A DNA stretch of 64,000 bases from Algoriphagus mannitolivorans DSM 15301 (GCF_000429425.1 NZ_AUBV01000001.1:434001-498000), one strand, 5' to 3'. Positions 15,822-24,727 are shown, counted from the first letter of the stretch. The notes: generated by a model not told the origin, from the sequence alone. Numbers and translations: made by a program.

Positions 15822-16382
15822 ATGACCCTCTTCTCCGACCAAACCTTCCAAAACCTTACTGCTTCAGATTTTCAGATTGGAGAATATGACCATTGCACAT
15901 TTCTAGGCTGCAATTTTTCCAACTTCAATTTTCATGGAGCCAGTTTTGAGAATTGTTCTTTCAAGGATTGCGACCTAAGCAATGCTAAAGTTTCGGGGGT
16001 AAGCTTTCAAAAAGTCAAGTTTGAGCGATGCAAAGTCTTGGGTGTGCACTTCAATTCAGCTAATCCCTTTTTGTTGGAATTCAATTTCCAAAACTGCCAG
16101 TTGGACTACTGCAATTTTTTCAATCTCCAACTCAAAAAATCCATCTTCCAAAACTGTCGATTGCTGGAAGTAGACTTTTCTCAAACTGATCTCAGCGGTG
16201 CCAGTTTTTCGGGTTCAGATCTCAGCGGAACCGTCTTTGACCGAACGAATCTGGAAAAAGCTGATTTCAGGGAAGCCATTCACTATCGTCTCGATCCCGA
16301 AATCAACAAAGTCAAAGGAGCTAGATTTGATCTGGAGGGATTGCCGGGTTTGTTAGGGAAGTGGGGGATTAAGATTGGATAA
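15822..16382 (+). CDS. pentapeptide-repeat protein (Qnr/McbG-like)
   Basis: 186 residues made almost entirely of A(D/N)LXX-type pentapeptide repeats with F or L at the centre (FLGCNFSNFNFHGASFENCSF, SQTDLSGASFSGSDLSGTVF, TNLEKADFREA), expected to fold as a right-handed quadrilateral beta-helix. Length and the C-terminal segment after the coils (EAIHYRLDPEINKVKGARFDLEGLPGLLGKWGI) match the Qnr/McbG-like group, whose studied members mimic DNA and protect gyrase/topoisomerase IV. Whether this chromosomal copy affects quinolone response is not shown. No LexA-type site was seen upstream. Confidence 0.88.
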   Translation: MTLFSDQTFQNLTASDFQIGEYDHCTFLGCNFSNFNFHGASFENCSFKDCDLSNAKVSGVSFQKVKFERCKVLGVHFNSANPFLLEFNFQNCQLDYCNFFNLQLKKSIFQNCRLLEVDFSQTDLSGASFSGSDLSGTVFDRTNLEKADFREAIHYRLDPEINKVKGARFDLEGLPGLLGKWGIKIG

Positions 16383-16447
16383 ATGAGCAATTTTCAATGT
16401 GCAAACTCAATGATCAATATTCCATGAAATCCCCATGCCTCAAAAGC

Positions 16448-16480
16448 AAAAAAGTGCCTGCAAGATGAAATTGCAGACAC
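16448..16480 (-). terminator. terminator of the AT-rich secreted protein gene
   Basis: On the minus strand GTGTCTGCAA and TTGCAGGCAC pair (one mismatch) around a 7-nt loop, followed by TTTTTTGC. It lies about 70 bp behind the stop at 16552. Confidence 0.6.
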
Positions 16481-16551
16481 TGAATATAATTAAAGAGCGA
16501 GAATTAGAATTCGGCAGGTTTGGGGGAGAATTTGGTAAGAATCGTTCTTTC

Positions 16552-17295
16552 TTAATTCATTCCAAAAGGCATACCCATTCGGCTCAAATTTATCCCAATT
16601 CCCAAACCCCACCATCTTTTTCCATGGTAAACATAACTTCTTCCAACGTTGTCTAAACCAAAATCCCATCCAAAAGGAACAAAAGAAAAATTAACATTAT
16701 TATAAGAATAATTAACATTGACTCCAGATGAGAAAAATACTTGGGTTACATCCTTAAAATCATTCTCATTTTCCATATTTATGTTATCCTTTGTTAGAGG
16801 AATGGCAGTAAATCCAAGCAACCCTCCAATTGAAAACCTATGAGTACTTGATGTTCCAAATGAAAAATACCTATCTCTAGTTAAGTTTAAAAAATTCACT
16901 CCTAAATAGATGTTTTTGATATCGATTCCACCCTCCATAGGTCTATCTACATTTTTTGCTAATTCCTTATTCGAATAAGAAAGATCTGGTCTTAATTTAA
17001 TGGGAACTGAAAGAATTGAAAACTTTGGTGAATAAAACTTTGGGCTATAATCTTCCTTAATTACATCATCTTTATTTACAGTCACATCAAAAATCGAATA
17101 ATTATCACCTTCCCATCCTTCAAATTTCCAAATACCTCTACCCTCAACAAACTTCGAATTCGCAATTAAAAATTGATCACTATCTAGTATTTTTTGAAAT
17201 TCCGATTTACTTATTTTAGTTTGTGAGTATGAAAATTTACCAGAAATCAGAAACATCAATATGCAGGCAAGAAACAAATTACTTATTTTTTTCAT
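16552..17295 (-). CDS. secreted protein of unknown function, probably outer-membrane associated
   Basis: 247 residues with a signal peptide (MKKISNLFLACILMFLISGKFSYSQT). Not recognised. The second half alternates polar and aromatic residues (IYLGVNFLNLTRDRYFSFGTSS, GVNVNYSYNNVNFSFVPFGWDFG, WWGLGIGINLSRMGMPFG), consistent with beta strands of a small outer-membrane barrel. Its codons are markedly more AT-rich than those of the neighbours, as is the gap behind it, pointing to acquisition by transfer or a fast-changing locus. A terminator lies downstream; it appears monocistronic. Confidence 0.72.
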   Translation of the reverse strand: MKKISNLFLACILMFLISGKFSYSQTKISKSEFQKILDSDQFLIANSKFVEGRGIWKFEGWEGDNYSIFDVTVNKDDVIKEDYSPKFYSPKFSILSVPIKLRPDLSYSNKELAKNVDRPMEGGIDIKNIYLGVNFLNLTRDRYFSFGTSSTHRFSIGGLLGFTAIPLTKDNINMENENDFKDVTQVFFSSGVNVNYSYNNVNFSFVPFGWDFGLDNVGRSYVYHGKRWWGLGIGINLSRMGMPFGMN

Positions 17296-17515
17296 TTTAA
17301 ATTTCGTTTTATTAAGTCCGTTTACAAAAATTAAATTTCACCCTAACTAGATTTATATTTTTATCAAACTCATACATTAAAATACAACAAAGAAATTTTT
17401 AATCTTTCTTATCGCTTTAATTTAAAATCATTTTAATTTTATTTTAAAATAATTAAGCATTCAATCATAAATTAGATTCTGGCAACATTCTATTAGAATT
17501 TGGTCATTTTTTTCC

Positions 17516-17660
17516 TTATTCATCACAAAAATCCAAAACTGATACAGATTGCGCAGTTTCCAAACTTGGTGAATGATCTCGGCGTGAGCGATCAGATCGA
17601 TAAAAAACGTCACGAAGGATTAGAAAAAAATCCCGGAGAGGATCTAAAAACTAGGGTTAT
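17516..17660 (-). pseudogene. decayed 3' fragment of a paralog of the adjacent 7-TM gene
   Basis: Read on the minus strand, this stretch matches the C-terminal part of the 231-residue membrane protein encoded at 17747-18442: ILSGIFF, SF, FFIDL and a WKLRNL that aligns with WKFRTL. Two in-frame stops replace residues of the intact copy (Trp to TAG, Tyr to TAA), and nothing of the N-terminal part is visible. The DNA aligns with 17810-17940 at roughly 70 per cent by eye. A plus-strand frame over the same bases (17500-17706) is a shadow. The remainder of the 17296-17746 gap is extremely AT-rich and shows no other gene. Confidence 0.8.
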
Positions 17661-17730
17661 CAAACTCAATGGTCAATTATTAAACCCAATTTTCAAGGTT
17701 CAATGAGTACTGCCAATTAAGCTTGATCCA

Positions 17731-17767
17731 TGGTCATTGATAATTGTCAATTGGTCATTGATAATTG
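17731..17767. repeat. direct repeat TGGTCATTGATAATTG, period 21
   Basis: Two exact 16-base copies start at 17731 and 17752; a weaker relative (ATGGTCAATTATT) lies near 17670. The stop codon and last codons (QLSMTN) of the neighbouring membrane protein gene are encoded by this repeat, so its C-terminal tail is probably a by-product. Confidence 0.75.
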
Positions 17768-18442
17768 AGAATTGGCAATTCTCATAAGCCCCACCACAAA
17801 AAACACATACTGGATCATGTTCAGAAGTGTCCGGAATTTCCAGAGTTCCGGACCGATGGCGGTATAGGTAAGCATATCGATAAAAAAGACTGAAAAGCTG
17901 TAAAAGAATATTCCGGATAAGATCCAAAACCAGGGATCTCGCATGATTTCCCCATTTTTCTCTGCCAAACCGAGTAAGGCAAAAGCCATTAAAAATGCAT
18001 TAAGCACCAACACCCCGGAGACAATAAATGAAGTATAAATATCCATGGGATTACCAAAACCGAAACGGATAACCCCCTCTATCAAAAAGAGAATTGATAT
18101 TCCTATCCAAAGTACCCTTTTCCAAAAGGTGTTTCTCTTTGTCTCTAGAAACTCAAAAACTACCCAGATAAAAAATAAGGCTTCAAACCAAAGGTAGAAG
18201 TACAGCAAATACGCATGGTAATTCCCGATTTCTAGATTTTCTAATATCCCATAAACCAGCCAGCCAAACCCATCTGTAATTACCCCAAATAGCAGAAATA
18301 CAAAAAACAGGCGGATCTTTTGATCGCCTGTTTTCCAACGCATTCCTGCCAAGATCATAGGAATCCAAATAGCAAAAGTGGAGATTTCTTGAATGGGAAG
18401 TTGATTCAGCATAGAAATCAGGAATTCGGTGGAGGTGGCCAA
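17747..18442 (-). CDS. polytopic membrane protein of unknown function
   Basis: 231 residues with about seven hydrophobic segments (starting near residues 20, 44, 76, 107, 133, 168 and 205). No catalytic or ligand motif is recognisable; charged residues are few and mostly in short loops. Related 7-helix proteins are frequent in Bacteroidota without known role. The gene overlaps the end of the upstream gene by 25 bp, so the two are probably translated together. A decayed copy of the same family lies just downstream at 17516-17660, showing duplication and loss at this locus. Confidence 0.75.
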   Translation of the reverse strand: MATSTEFLISMLNQLPIQEISTFAIWIPMILAGMRWKTGDQKIRLFFVFLLFGVITDGFGWLVYGILENLEIGNYHAYLLYFYLWFEALFFIWVVFEFLETKRNTFWKRVLWIGISILFLIEGVIRFGFGNPMDIYTSFIVSGVLVLNAFLMAFALLGLAEKNGEIMRDPWFWILSGIFFYSFSVFFIDMLTYTAIGPELWKFRTLLNMIQYVFFVVGLMRIANSQLSMTN

Positions 18443-19152
18443 GACTTTTGGAGTAACTGAACATCATTAAAAAAACGATTTGATACAGTTACAACCTCCG
18501 TATTTTTCCCTTTTTCATCTACTGGGACTAAAATTAGCCTAAGAAACTTTCCTTTCGAGGTTTCTTCAAAACCCAAATAATATCTCAGAAAGGCTACTTC
18601 TCCCTGGGTTACAAAATACTTTAGAAAGGATTTAACTTGAGGTTGATCTTCAATGAAATCTGAAAAATAAGCCATTCCATATTTATGATTCTCCTTATAG
18701 AATGAATTCTGTAAAAAATTCGCATTGTAACCTTGCATATTTGATTTAGATATAATTCTATCCAAAATTGGAACCGGTCTTTTGTCGTTCCTCAAAAATC
18801 TCTCAAAGTCTCTTCGTATAGGTAAGGAGAAATTAAATTCAAGCCCAGGACAGACAAAGATATCAGCGCTAGGCTTATAAGTACTTACTGAATTTTCGTC
18901 GTATAAAAAATTAAATTTCGGCTCAACTCCGACAAAACATTGTCCATCAGGTTGGTTTGGATCTAAACCGTACCAAAACATTAATCCAGAAAACCCTGGT
19001 AAATTTGCCCAATACCAAAAGTTTGAAATAGTAAAAGTTCCACCACATAAGTATTGTTTTTTATTGGGTGGATATTTTGTGTCCGGCAGGTTCCCCATGT
19101 ATTGTCCTGCTTTTTGGTAAGAAACAAAATCAGATAACATCATTTTTTTCAT
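18418..19152 (-). CDS. protein of unknown function
   Basis: About 244 residues from the ATG at 19152 (MKKMMLSDFVSYQKAGQYMGN); a longer frame to 19209 is possible but less likely. No signal peptide or membrane segment. Tryptophan- and aromatic-rich in the middle (NFWYWANLPGFSGLMFWYGLDPNQPDGQCFVGVEPKFNFLY), with DIFVCPGLEFNF and FLKYFVTQGEVAFLRYYLGFEE later, and it ends in WPPPPNS. I do not recognise the family. It overlaps the downstream 7-TM gene by 25 bp. AT-rich like the neighbours, part of an accessory patch. Confidence 0.65.
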   Translation of the reverse strand: MKKMMLSDFVSYQKAGQYMGNLPDTKYPPNKKQYLCGGTFTISNFWYWANLPGFSGLMFWYGLDPNQPDGQCFVGVEPKFNFLYDENSVSTYKPSADIFVCPGLEFNFSLPIRRDFERFLRNDKRPVPILDRIISKSNMQGYNANFLQNSFYKENHKYGMAYFSDFIEDQPQVKSFLKYFVTQGEVAFLRYYLGFEETSKGKFLRLILVPVDEKGKNTEVVTVSNRFFNDVQLLQKSWPPPPNS

Positions 19153-19470
19153 AGTTCTTAAATTAGATGTAAACCCGGAAAAAATACCTCCGGAAAATTG
19201 CTTAATCACCCCAATAAGTTTTCCTTGGTCCGGTGGGAAGTCAAATCACCCTTATTCTTTTTCCCTTTGTGAAAAGTCTCTTCAAGCTGACTTTTCTTCC
19301 TTTCCAATAAAACCATAAATCAGATTTCGGTGAATCTGAACCAGATTTTGGCAAATCCTATTTTCCCACTATCCTAACCAAGTTTGAAAATCCTCAAGCC
19401 CCCTTAGAAAGTGAGACTTGGATCAGTTTCCAAACCAGATTAGTCATACCAATGCATGATTTCTTATCAT
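19153..19470. other. gene-free stretch of 318 bp
   Basis: No reading frame, RNA gene or clear hairpin terminator is visible. It separates the start of the unknown gene at 19152 from the end of the LytTR regulator gene and should contain the promoter of the former, but no good TTG-N20-TAnnTTTG match was found. Confidence 0.5.
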
Positions 19471-20217
19471 TCAAAAACTTTTCACTTTCTCCAAAAACTC
19501 CTCCTTTCTTCTCCTCGATACATCCACTGTGCTTCCGTCACTGAGCTTTACCTGTCCGCCTTCTCCCTTTAAATACTCCGTAACCTCTTCCATATTGATC
19601 AGGTGAGAATTGTGCACCCGGAAAAAACCATAGCTTTCCAGCATACTTTCTACCTCTTTGAGAGTGCGGGACACCAAAATTTTCCGCTTGTCCTTCAAGA
19701 AAAAGGTGGTGTAGGTATTGTCTGACTCACAGCGGATAACTTCTTTAATTTCTACAAACAAGTAGCCATGTAGAGTAGGCAAAGCGATTTTGACTTTCTC
19801 TTTGGGAGCCTTAAGATTCTGAAGCAAAGACTGAATTTGAGCGACCTGACTTTCTTTTTTCTCCAAAAACCGTCCGATTGCTGCCTGAAAATCCGCTGGA
19901 TCCAGAGGCTTGAGCAGGTAATCCACTGCAGCTAATCGAAAGGCCTGAATGGCAAAATCCTGAAAAGAAGTGATGAAGATCAAGTCGAAATCGATCTTTT
20001 TCAAATTGAGTAACCAGTCGAAAATAGTCCCTCCAGGTAGCATCACATCACAAAAAACCAACTCCGGTTTCAAGGATTGACAAATCTGATCAGCTTCCGC
20101 TAGACTTCCAGCTTCTCCGACAACTTCAAATTCCGAATACCCAGTCACCAAAGTCTTCAATTGCTCCCTGGCCTTGGATTCGTCTTCAATTAATATTACT
20201 CGATATTTCTTGCTCAT
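19471..20217 (-). CDS. LytTR-type response regulator
   Basis: 248 residues. The receiver domain (residues 4-122) has the acidic pocket E11/D12, phosphoacceptor D57 (VFCDVML) and K103 (LLKPLD). A LytTR DNA-binding domain covers about 143-245 (IALPTLHGYLFVEIKEVIRCESDNTYTTFFLKDKRKILVSRTLKEVESML..FFRVHNSHLINMEEV). It overlaps the histidine kinase gene by 4 bp (ATGA), so kinase and regulator are made together. Its targets are unknown. Confidence 0.93.
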   Translation of the reverse strand: MSKKYRVILIEDESKAREQLKTLVTGYSEFEVVGEAGSLAEADQICQSLKPELVFCDVMLPGGTIFDWLLNLKKIDFDLIFITSFQDFAIQAFRLAAVDYLLKPLDPADFQAAIGRFLEKKESQVAQIQSLLQNLKAPKEKVKIALPTLHGYLFVEIKEVIRCESDNTYTTFFLKDKRKILVSRTLKEVESMLESYGFFRVHNSHLINMEEVTEYLKGEGGQVKLSDGSTVDVSRRRKEEFLEKVKSF

Positions 20218-21044
20218 TCTTCTTCCATGGGGATTTTTAAGGTCACTACCCTTCCTCCTGACTCGCTTTCTTCTAGTTCAAATCCAGCCTTCAGGCCTCT
20301 TAATTCTGTCAAATTCTTGAATCGCTCCTCCATCAACTGCACGCCCAAACTACTTTTTTTGACCAGTTTGCTGAGGTCATATTCCGGTTTTTCAATCCGT
20401 GCTTGCCCTTCATCGCTGATTTTACAGATTAAATGGGTTCCTCCATTGGGTTGGAATTCCATTTGGATCCTGCCCTCCTGACTGAGCCCATGCCAAACGG
20501 CATTTTCTAAAAAAGGTTGAATTAACATTGGGGGAATAAAAATCCGGTCTGGATTAGCTATGTTTTGACATTTAAATTCGAACTGAAAAGCTTGGTTTAG
20601 TCGCAGCTGCTCCAATTGCAGGTAAATGGAATTTGCCTCTAATTCCTCTTCCAAAGTCACCCAGTTTTTCGAGGAACTCTCTAATACATAGCGAATCAGT
20701 TTTGAAAACTTGATCAAGTATTCACTAGCTAGTTTGGGTTCCTGTGTTTGGATAAAATGATGAATGGAATTGAGGCAATTGAAAATAAAATGAGGGTTGA
20801 TTTGGGCTCTTAGGGCTTTCAATTCCCCTTCTGCTTTGCTCAATCGAAGTTCGGTTTCTTTTCTTCGAACATCCGCTTCTCTTCTGGACCGGTAAATCAC
20901 AAAAATGATAAAAGCGAAGGCTAAAACCACTGGAATCAGACCTAAGACCAAAGCTTGGGACACATCCACAGAAGCCTGTGCTGATTCTTCCAATGAATCC
21001 GACAGATTATTTTCCTGAATTAATCCCAATAAAAATTGAATCAT
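20214..21044 (-). CDS. LytS-type sensor histidine kinase
   Basis: About 276 residues from the ATG at 21044 (MIQFLLGLIQENN). One transmembrane helix at about residues 33-51, a coiled-coil-like linker (RREADVRRKETELRLSKAEGELKAL), the His_kinase domain with phosphorylated H85 in INPHFIFNCLNSIHHF, then a short ATPase domain (QPFLENAVWHGL, SDEG, SSLGVQLMEERF). The periplasmic part is only about 30 residues, too small for a typical ligand domain, so the signal may be sensed in the membrane or through a partner. Partner of the LytTR regulator. Confidence 0.9.
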   Translation of the reverse strand: MIQFLLGLIQENNLSDSLEESAQASVDVSQALVLGLIPVVLAFAFIIFVIYRSRREADVRRKETELRLSKAEGELKALRAQINPHFIFNCLNSIHHFIQTQEPKLASEYLIKFSKLIRYVLESSSKNWVTLEEELEANSIYLQLEQLRLNQAFQFEFKCQNIANPDRIFIPPMLIQPFLENAVWHGLSQEGRIQMEFQPNGGTHLICKISDEGQARIEKPEYDLSKLVKKSSLGVQLMEERFKNLTELRGLKAGFELEESESGGRVVTLKIPMEEE

Positions 21045-21088
21045 AAAAATGGTTAGGGTAGAATGGCACAATAAGATATTGAATATCA

Positions 21089-21116
21089 ATCAAGTTTAAC
21101 AATACTTCAACTTGAT
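21089..21116. promoter_or_regulatory. inverted repeat ATCAAGTT-N12-AACTTGAT
   Basis: Perfect 8-bp arms about 45 bp in front of the kinase ATG. It is a candidate operator for the kinase-regulator operon; LytTR proteins usually bind direct repeats, so the binding protein is uncertain. Confidence 0.4.
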
Positions 21117-21151
21117 ATTTCTGACTATGAAAAAATTTATATGAAAAAAGA

Positions 21152-21180
21152 AAAAGGCTGAGTTTCAAAACCCAGCCTTT
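21152..21180 (-). terminator. terminator of the Big_2 lipoprotein gene
   Basis: On the minus strand AAAGGCTG and CAGCCTTT pair around a 12-nt loop and are followed by TTCTTTTTTC. It separates the lipoprotein gene from the LytS/LytTR operon, although both run in the same direction. Confidence 0.75.
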
Positions 21181-21206
21181 TGGCGTAATCAATATTGAGT
21201 TCTTAT

Positions 21207-22811
21207 TCAATCTTTGCCTGTAGTGGAAAGATTTGAATCTAATCTTGCTGAAGAAACTGATGGCAAGAGTCTCGCAGTTTGCAAATTAGAAATAGGAGTG
21301 GTATTGATAGCGGCAACACCTGCTAATAGTAGGGAGTTTCCTGTATCAAAGAATAATGGAAAATCATTGGGCCCTGGAACGATCACCGAGGCACAGGCCA
21401 CTGTTAAACCTGTCATCCCATTAGTAATCTGATTGGGTCTGAGGGAGGTATTTGGAAGCAAGGTGTAATTACAATCCACAGCATTGCCGACATTTCTTAA
21501 CTCTGCGCCAAGATTTATGAGAAGGTTATTTTCCACCTGGATTCCTTGGGAGGTATAGAATTCCAGATATTCACCTACAAAGATTATCCTTCCGCCTTCC
21601 TCGGCAAATTGTTTAAGAGAGTTTACTTCCTCAAGGGTATAATTTACCAAAGGCAGGATAAGAAATAAAACCTTTACTTCTGGATCTATCCCGATTATAG
21701 AGTTGGTGGGAGAGGAAATAGTTTGAACTGAGTAACCTTCTCCTTCAATTACCTCTTTGAATCTAGTAAACTCACTGCAAAAGAAAGGGTATCTGGAGTT
21801 TTTCCCACAGTCCAACCAAACTTTTTTAGCGGTAGAACGAAGGCCGGTGGAGGTGTAATTGACTAAATTTCTTAGCATGACTACATTATTCACGTCGGAC
21901 TCCAGGGCAAAATTATCGAAGATGTTTACGTCATTGAAAACCACAATATCCCTACCCGGAGGAGGTGGGGTGTCACCTCTTTCTACAGCAATTGATGCAC
22001 TTGCCGTCAAATAGGAATAAGATGCCCAAATATTGGTCTGGCCTTCTTCTACACCCATCGCTACTCCATCTTGGGATATAGTCGCTACTGATTCGTTTTC
22101 TGATGCCCAATAGATACTTAAACCATTTATCTCCTGACCATGCAAGTCCAAAACTTTCGCCTGAAACTCAATTTCATCTCCAACTTTAATTATTGCTTCC
22201 TCGGGATCAATTTCCATTGAACTGGCAATATTTTTTTCAATCCTGAATTTGATGGGAACAGTCTGATTTATAACTGCTTTAATTAATCCAGCCCCAACTT
22301 TTTGATTTGATTTCTGAACAATGAAAAAATCTGCGTATCCAAGAACCATATCTCCTACTCTTACCCGAATGCGGAAGTGTTTATTCGCCGACTCTCCAAA
22401 ACTCCCAATATTCCAATTGAATTGATATTGCTGGTCAATTTCATTCAGCAGGATAGAAGAAACCGAGTTGCCCAATTCCACCGTTCCCAATATTTGTGTA
22501 AAATCTTTATCAACACCTATTTCTAATACTGGGCTAAGATTTGGATCAAATTCACCAATAAAGGATGGTTCCTTTACGATTGGAGGCAAGAAATAAAACC
22601 CTTCAATACCTCCATGGGCTCCATCCCAAACTCCAAAGGCATCATCTTGAAGTTTTGAAGCTATATCTTGATTTGGAGTATTTTGCCACATCAATACCTC
22701 TGCACAGGAGGACAAAATGACCAAAACGAATAAGTAGAAAACCTTTTTTGATTTTCCTAGAAAGCTTCTTCCCAGAAACTGATTTCTGGTTTTGACATTA
22801 AAATTTTTCAT
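21207..22811 (-). CDS. large lipoprotein with a Big_2 (Ig-like) domain
   Basis: 534 residues. A basic leader with hydrophobic core ends in a lipobox (VLVILSSC, cysteine about residue 36). Residues about 100-200 resemble a beta-sandwich; about 205-285 is a bacterial Ig-like group 2 domain (IDPEEAIIKVGDEIEFQAKVLDLHGQEINGLSIYWASENESVATISQDGVAMGVEEGQTNIWA). A proline linker (TPPPPGRD) leads to a C-terminal Rossmann-like part resembling DUF4350/ThuA-type domains (VKVLFLILPLVNYTLEEVNSLKQFAEEGGRIIFVGEY). No catalytic residues are evident. Likely on the cell surface; role unknown. Confidence 0.78.
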   Translation of the reverse strand: MKNFNVKTRNQFLGRSFLGKSKKVFYLFVLVILSSCAEVLMWQNTPNQDIASKLQDDAFGVWDGAHGGIEGFYFLPPIVKEPSFIGEFDPNLSPVLEIGVDKDFTQILGTVELGNSVSSILLNEIDQQYQFNWNIGSFGESANKHFRIRVRVGDMVLGYADFFIVQKSNQKVGAGLIKAVINQTVPIKFRIEKNIASSMEIDPEEAIIKVGDEIEFQAKVLDLHGQEINGLSIYWASENESVATISQDGVAMGVEEGQTNIWASYSYLTASASIAVERGDTPPPPGRDIVVFNDVNIFDNFALESDVNNVVMLRNLVNYTSTGLRSTAKKVWLDCGKNSRYPFFCSEFTRFKEVIEGEGYSVQTISSPTNSIIGIDPEVKVLFLILPLVNYTLEEVNSLKQFAEEGGRIIFVGEYLEFYTSQGIQVENNLLINLGAELRNVGNAVDCNYTLLPNTSLRPNQITNGMTGLTVACASVIVPGPNDFPLFFDTGNSLLLAGVAAINTTPISNLQTARLLPSVSSARLDSNLSTTGKD

Positions 22812-23010
22812 GAGATTAGAATTTAAAAGTTAGTATAACTGAGTTTCCCTATCTCTACCCTTTCTACAACTAGATTTAAAGGGGTTTTTAAGGTTAATAA
22901 AAATTAGATTTTTTAACTCAGCCTTGGGAGAGGCAATTAGATTTCGGCAGGTAAAAGAAAGAATTTGGCAAGTTTCAAAATGTTGGAAAAAATAGTTAGA
23001 AGCTCAAAAA

Positions 23011-23033
23011 AAAGGTCTGTTTGCACAGACCTT
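23011..23033 (-). terminator. terminator of the M28 peptidase gene
   Basis: AAAGGTCTGT, loop TTGC, ACAGACCTTT: perfect stem, followed on the minus strand by TTTTTGAGC, 9 bp behind the stop. Confidence 0.8.
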
Positions 23034-23041
23034 TATATCAT

Positions 23042-24679
23042 TTATCTTTTCATATATCCATCCCGCACCGCCTTAAACTCCGATCCTTCTTTCCAACCCG
23101 GCCATTTGTCCGAGTTGGCTAGACTTTTACCAACGTTGTAAAGCACCTGCACATCGTCCACTGCCCCATCCAGATTCCATCTACTGGTATCGTATTCGTC
23201 TGAAGGCTTGTGGTAGTAGACTGCCACGTATTCATCTTGGAGTGATTTACCGTATTCTTTTCCTTTTTCGAAATGGTCTATTCCTGTTCCAAAATAAAGG
23301 GCTGGCACTCCGACTTTGGCAAAATTAAAATGGTCGGATCGAAAGTAGTAGCCGGCAACCGGGTTAGGCTCGGGCGCGCTGTAGCGACCCAGTTTTTCCA
23401 GTTCCACATTGAGCAAATCTTCCATTTCGGATTGGCCTACACCGATTATTGAGACATCTTTCATCTTCCCGTAAGGATTGATTCCATCCATGTTGATATT
23501 AGCCACGGTTTTTTCCAGAGGATAAATCGGGTTTTCAGCATAGTAGGCCGAACCCCAAAGTCCCTGCTCCTCTGCGGTAACTGCCAAGAAAATGACTGAA
23601 CGATCCGGCTTTTCATCCGTTGCATAGGCCTTGGCCAAAGCCAAAAGCGCTGCAGTTCCGGAAGCATTGTCCAAGGCACCATTGTAAATGCTATCTCCAG
23701 TTTCATCCGGTTTTCCAATTCCAAAATGATCCCAATGCGCGGTGTAAATGATGAATTCCTCGGGTTTGGTCTTTCCAGTTAGCTTGGCAACCACATTCTG
23801 GGAAACATTGTATTCTGCTTCGACTTGAATGGAAGTGGTCAAATTCACTCCCAAAGACTCTCCTTGAAAACCTTGCTTTCTGGCTGCAGCCAAAAGTTCT
23901 GAGTCATTTTTTCCTGCCAATTCAAAAAGTTTCTTGGCTGAAGGCAAAGTCAACCAACCCTCAACGCCTAGCTTGTAATTTTCCTTTCCCCGATCATCCA
24001 GATACAAAATCGGTTGATGGTGCTTTCCCTGAACTACATTGAATCCATAACCTGCGGGGATGGTATTGTGTACGATCAGACAACCCAAAGCTCCTTGCCG
24101 GGCAGCTTCTTCATACTTATAAGTCCAGCGTCCATAGTAAGTCATGGTATTCCCCTTGAAAAAGGTAGCGTCCTCGGTTCCAAAACCAGGATCATTAACC
24201 AGTACGACTACGATTTTCCCTTTGACATCTAGTCCTGCGTAATCATTCCAGCCATACTCCGGAGCTACAATCCCAAAACCTGCAAATACTACTTCCGCAT
24301 CTTTGATTTCTACCAAAGAATCGGTTTTCTGGGTCCAGATCACAAAGTCTTGGAAACCGGTTAGCGAAACGGAAGAACTTGAATTCTTCAGCTCCATGGT
24401 CTCAGCAGACTTGCTGACAATGGAAACCATAGGCACATCCTGATAGTAGGAATCTCCATTTCCGGGCTCCAGTCCTAGATTTTTGAATTCTGTTTCCAGA
24501 AAAGCGGTGGTGATTTTTTCCCCTTCAGTGAAAGGTCTACGCCCCTGAAATTCATCCGAAGCGAGTTTGATCAGGTTGGGCTCGAGATCAGAAACCTGAA
24601 ATTGATAATGGGTTTCTTCTTGGGCGCAGCCTGTCAAAAACGATAGGGCTAGCCCGAAATAAATTAGATTTTTGTACAT
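23042..24679 (-). CDS. M28 family zinc aminopeptidase, lipoprotein
   Basis: 545 residues. Signal peptide with lipobox (LSFLTGC). A PA domain is inserted at about 105-235 (VFAGFGIVAPEYGWNDYAGLDVKGKIVVVLVNDPG). The zinc-peptidase core shows H-x-D (TAHWDHFG), the bridging Asp (YNGALDNASGTAAL), the catalytic Glu pair (VTAEEQGLWGSAYYAENP), and a late His (FRSDHFNFAKVGVPALYFGTG). It should remove N-terminal residues from peptides outside the inner membrane. It belongs to the M28A-like group with PA domain. The following gene (DUF1080) lies 48 bp upstream in the same direction, so co-transcription is possible. Confidence 0.93.
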   Translation of the reverse strand: MYKNLIYFGLALSFLTGCAQEETHYQFQVSDLEPNLIKLASDEFQGRRPFTEGEKITTAFLETEFKNLGLEPGNGDSYYQDVPMVSIVSKSAETMELKNSSSSVSLTGFQDFVIWTQKTDSLVEIKDAEVVFAGFGIVAPEYGWNDYAGLDVKGKIVVVLVNDPGFGTEDATFFKGNTMTYYGRWTYKYEEAARQGALGCLIVHNTIPAGYGFNVVQGKHHQPILYLDDRGKENYKLGVEGWLTLPSAKKLFELAGKNDSELLAAARKQGFQGESLGVNLTTSIQVEAEYNVSQNVVAKLTGKTKPEEFIIYTAHWDHFGIGKPDETGDSIYNGALDNASGTAALLALAKAYATDEKPDRSVIFLAVTAEEQGLWGSAYYAENPIYPLEKTVANINMDGINPYGKMKDVSIIGVGQSEMEDLLNVELEKLGRYSAPEPNPVAGYYFRSDHFNFAKVGVPALYFGTGIDHFEKGKEYGKSLQDEYVAVYYHKPSDEYDTSRWNLDGAVDDVQVLYNVGKSLANSDKWPGWKEGSEFKAVRDGYMKR

Positions 24680-24727
24680 GGTAAAAGTTTTGTTTGGCTA
24701 GTGAAATTTAGGCTGAAGGTTTGATAA

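Noticed and set aside
17500..17706. Plus-strand reading frame of 68 codons starting with TTG
   Set aside because: It is the complement of the decayed 7-TM gene fragment, has no similarity of its own and no ribosome or promoter signal.
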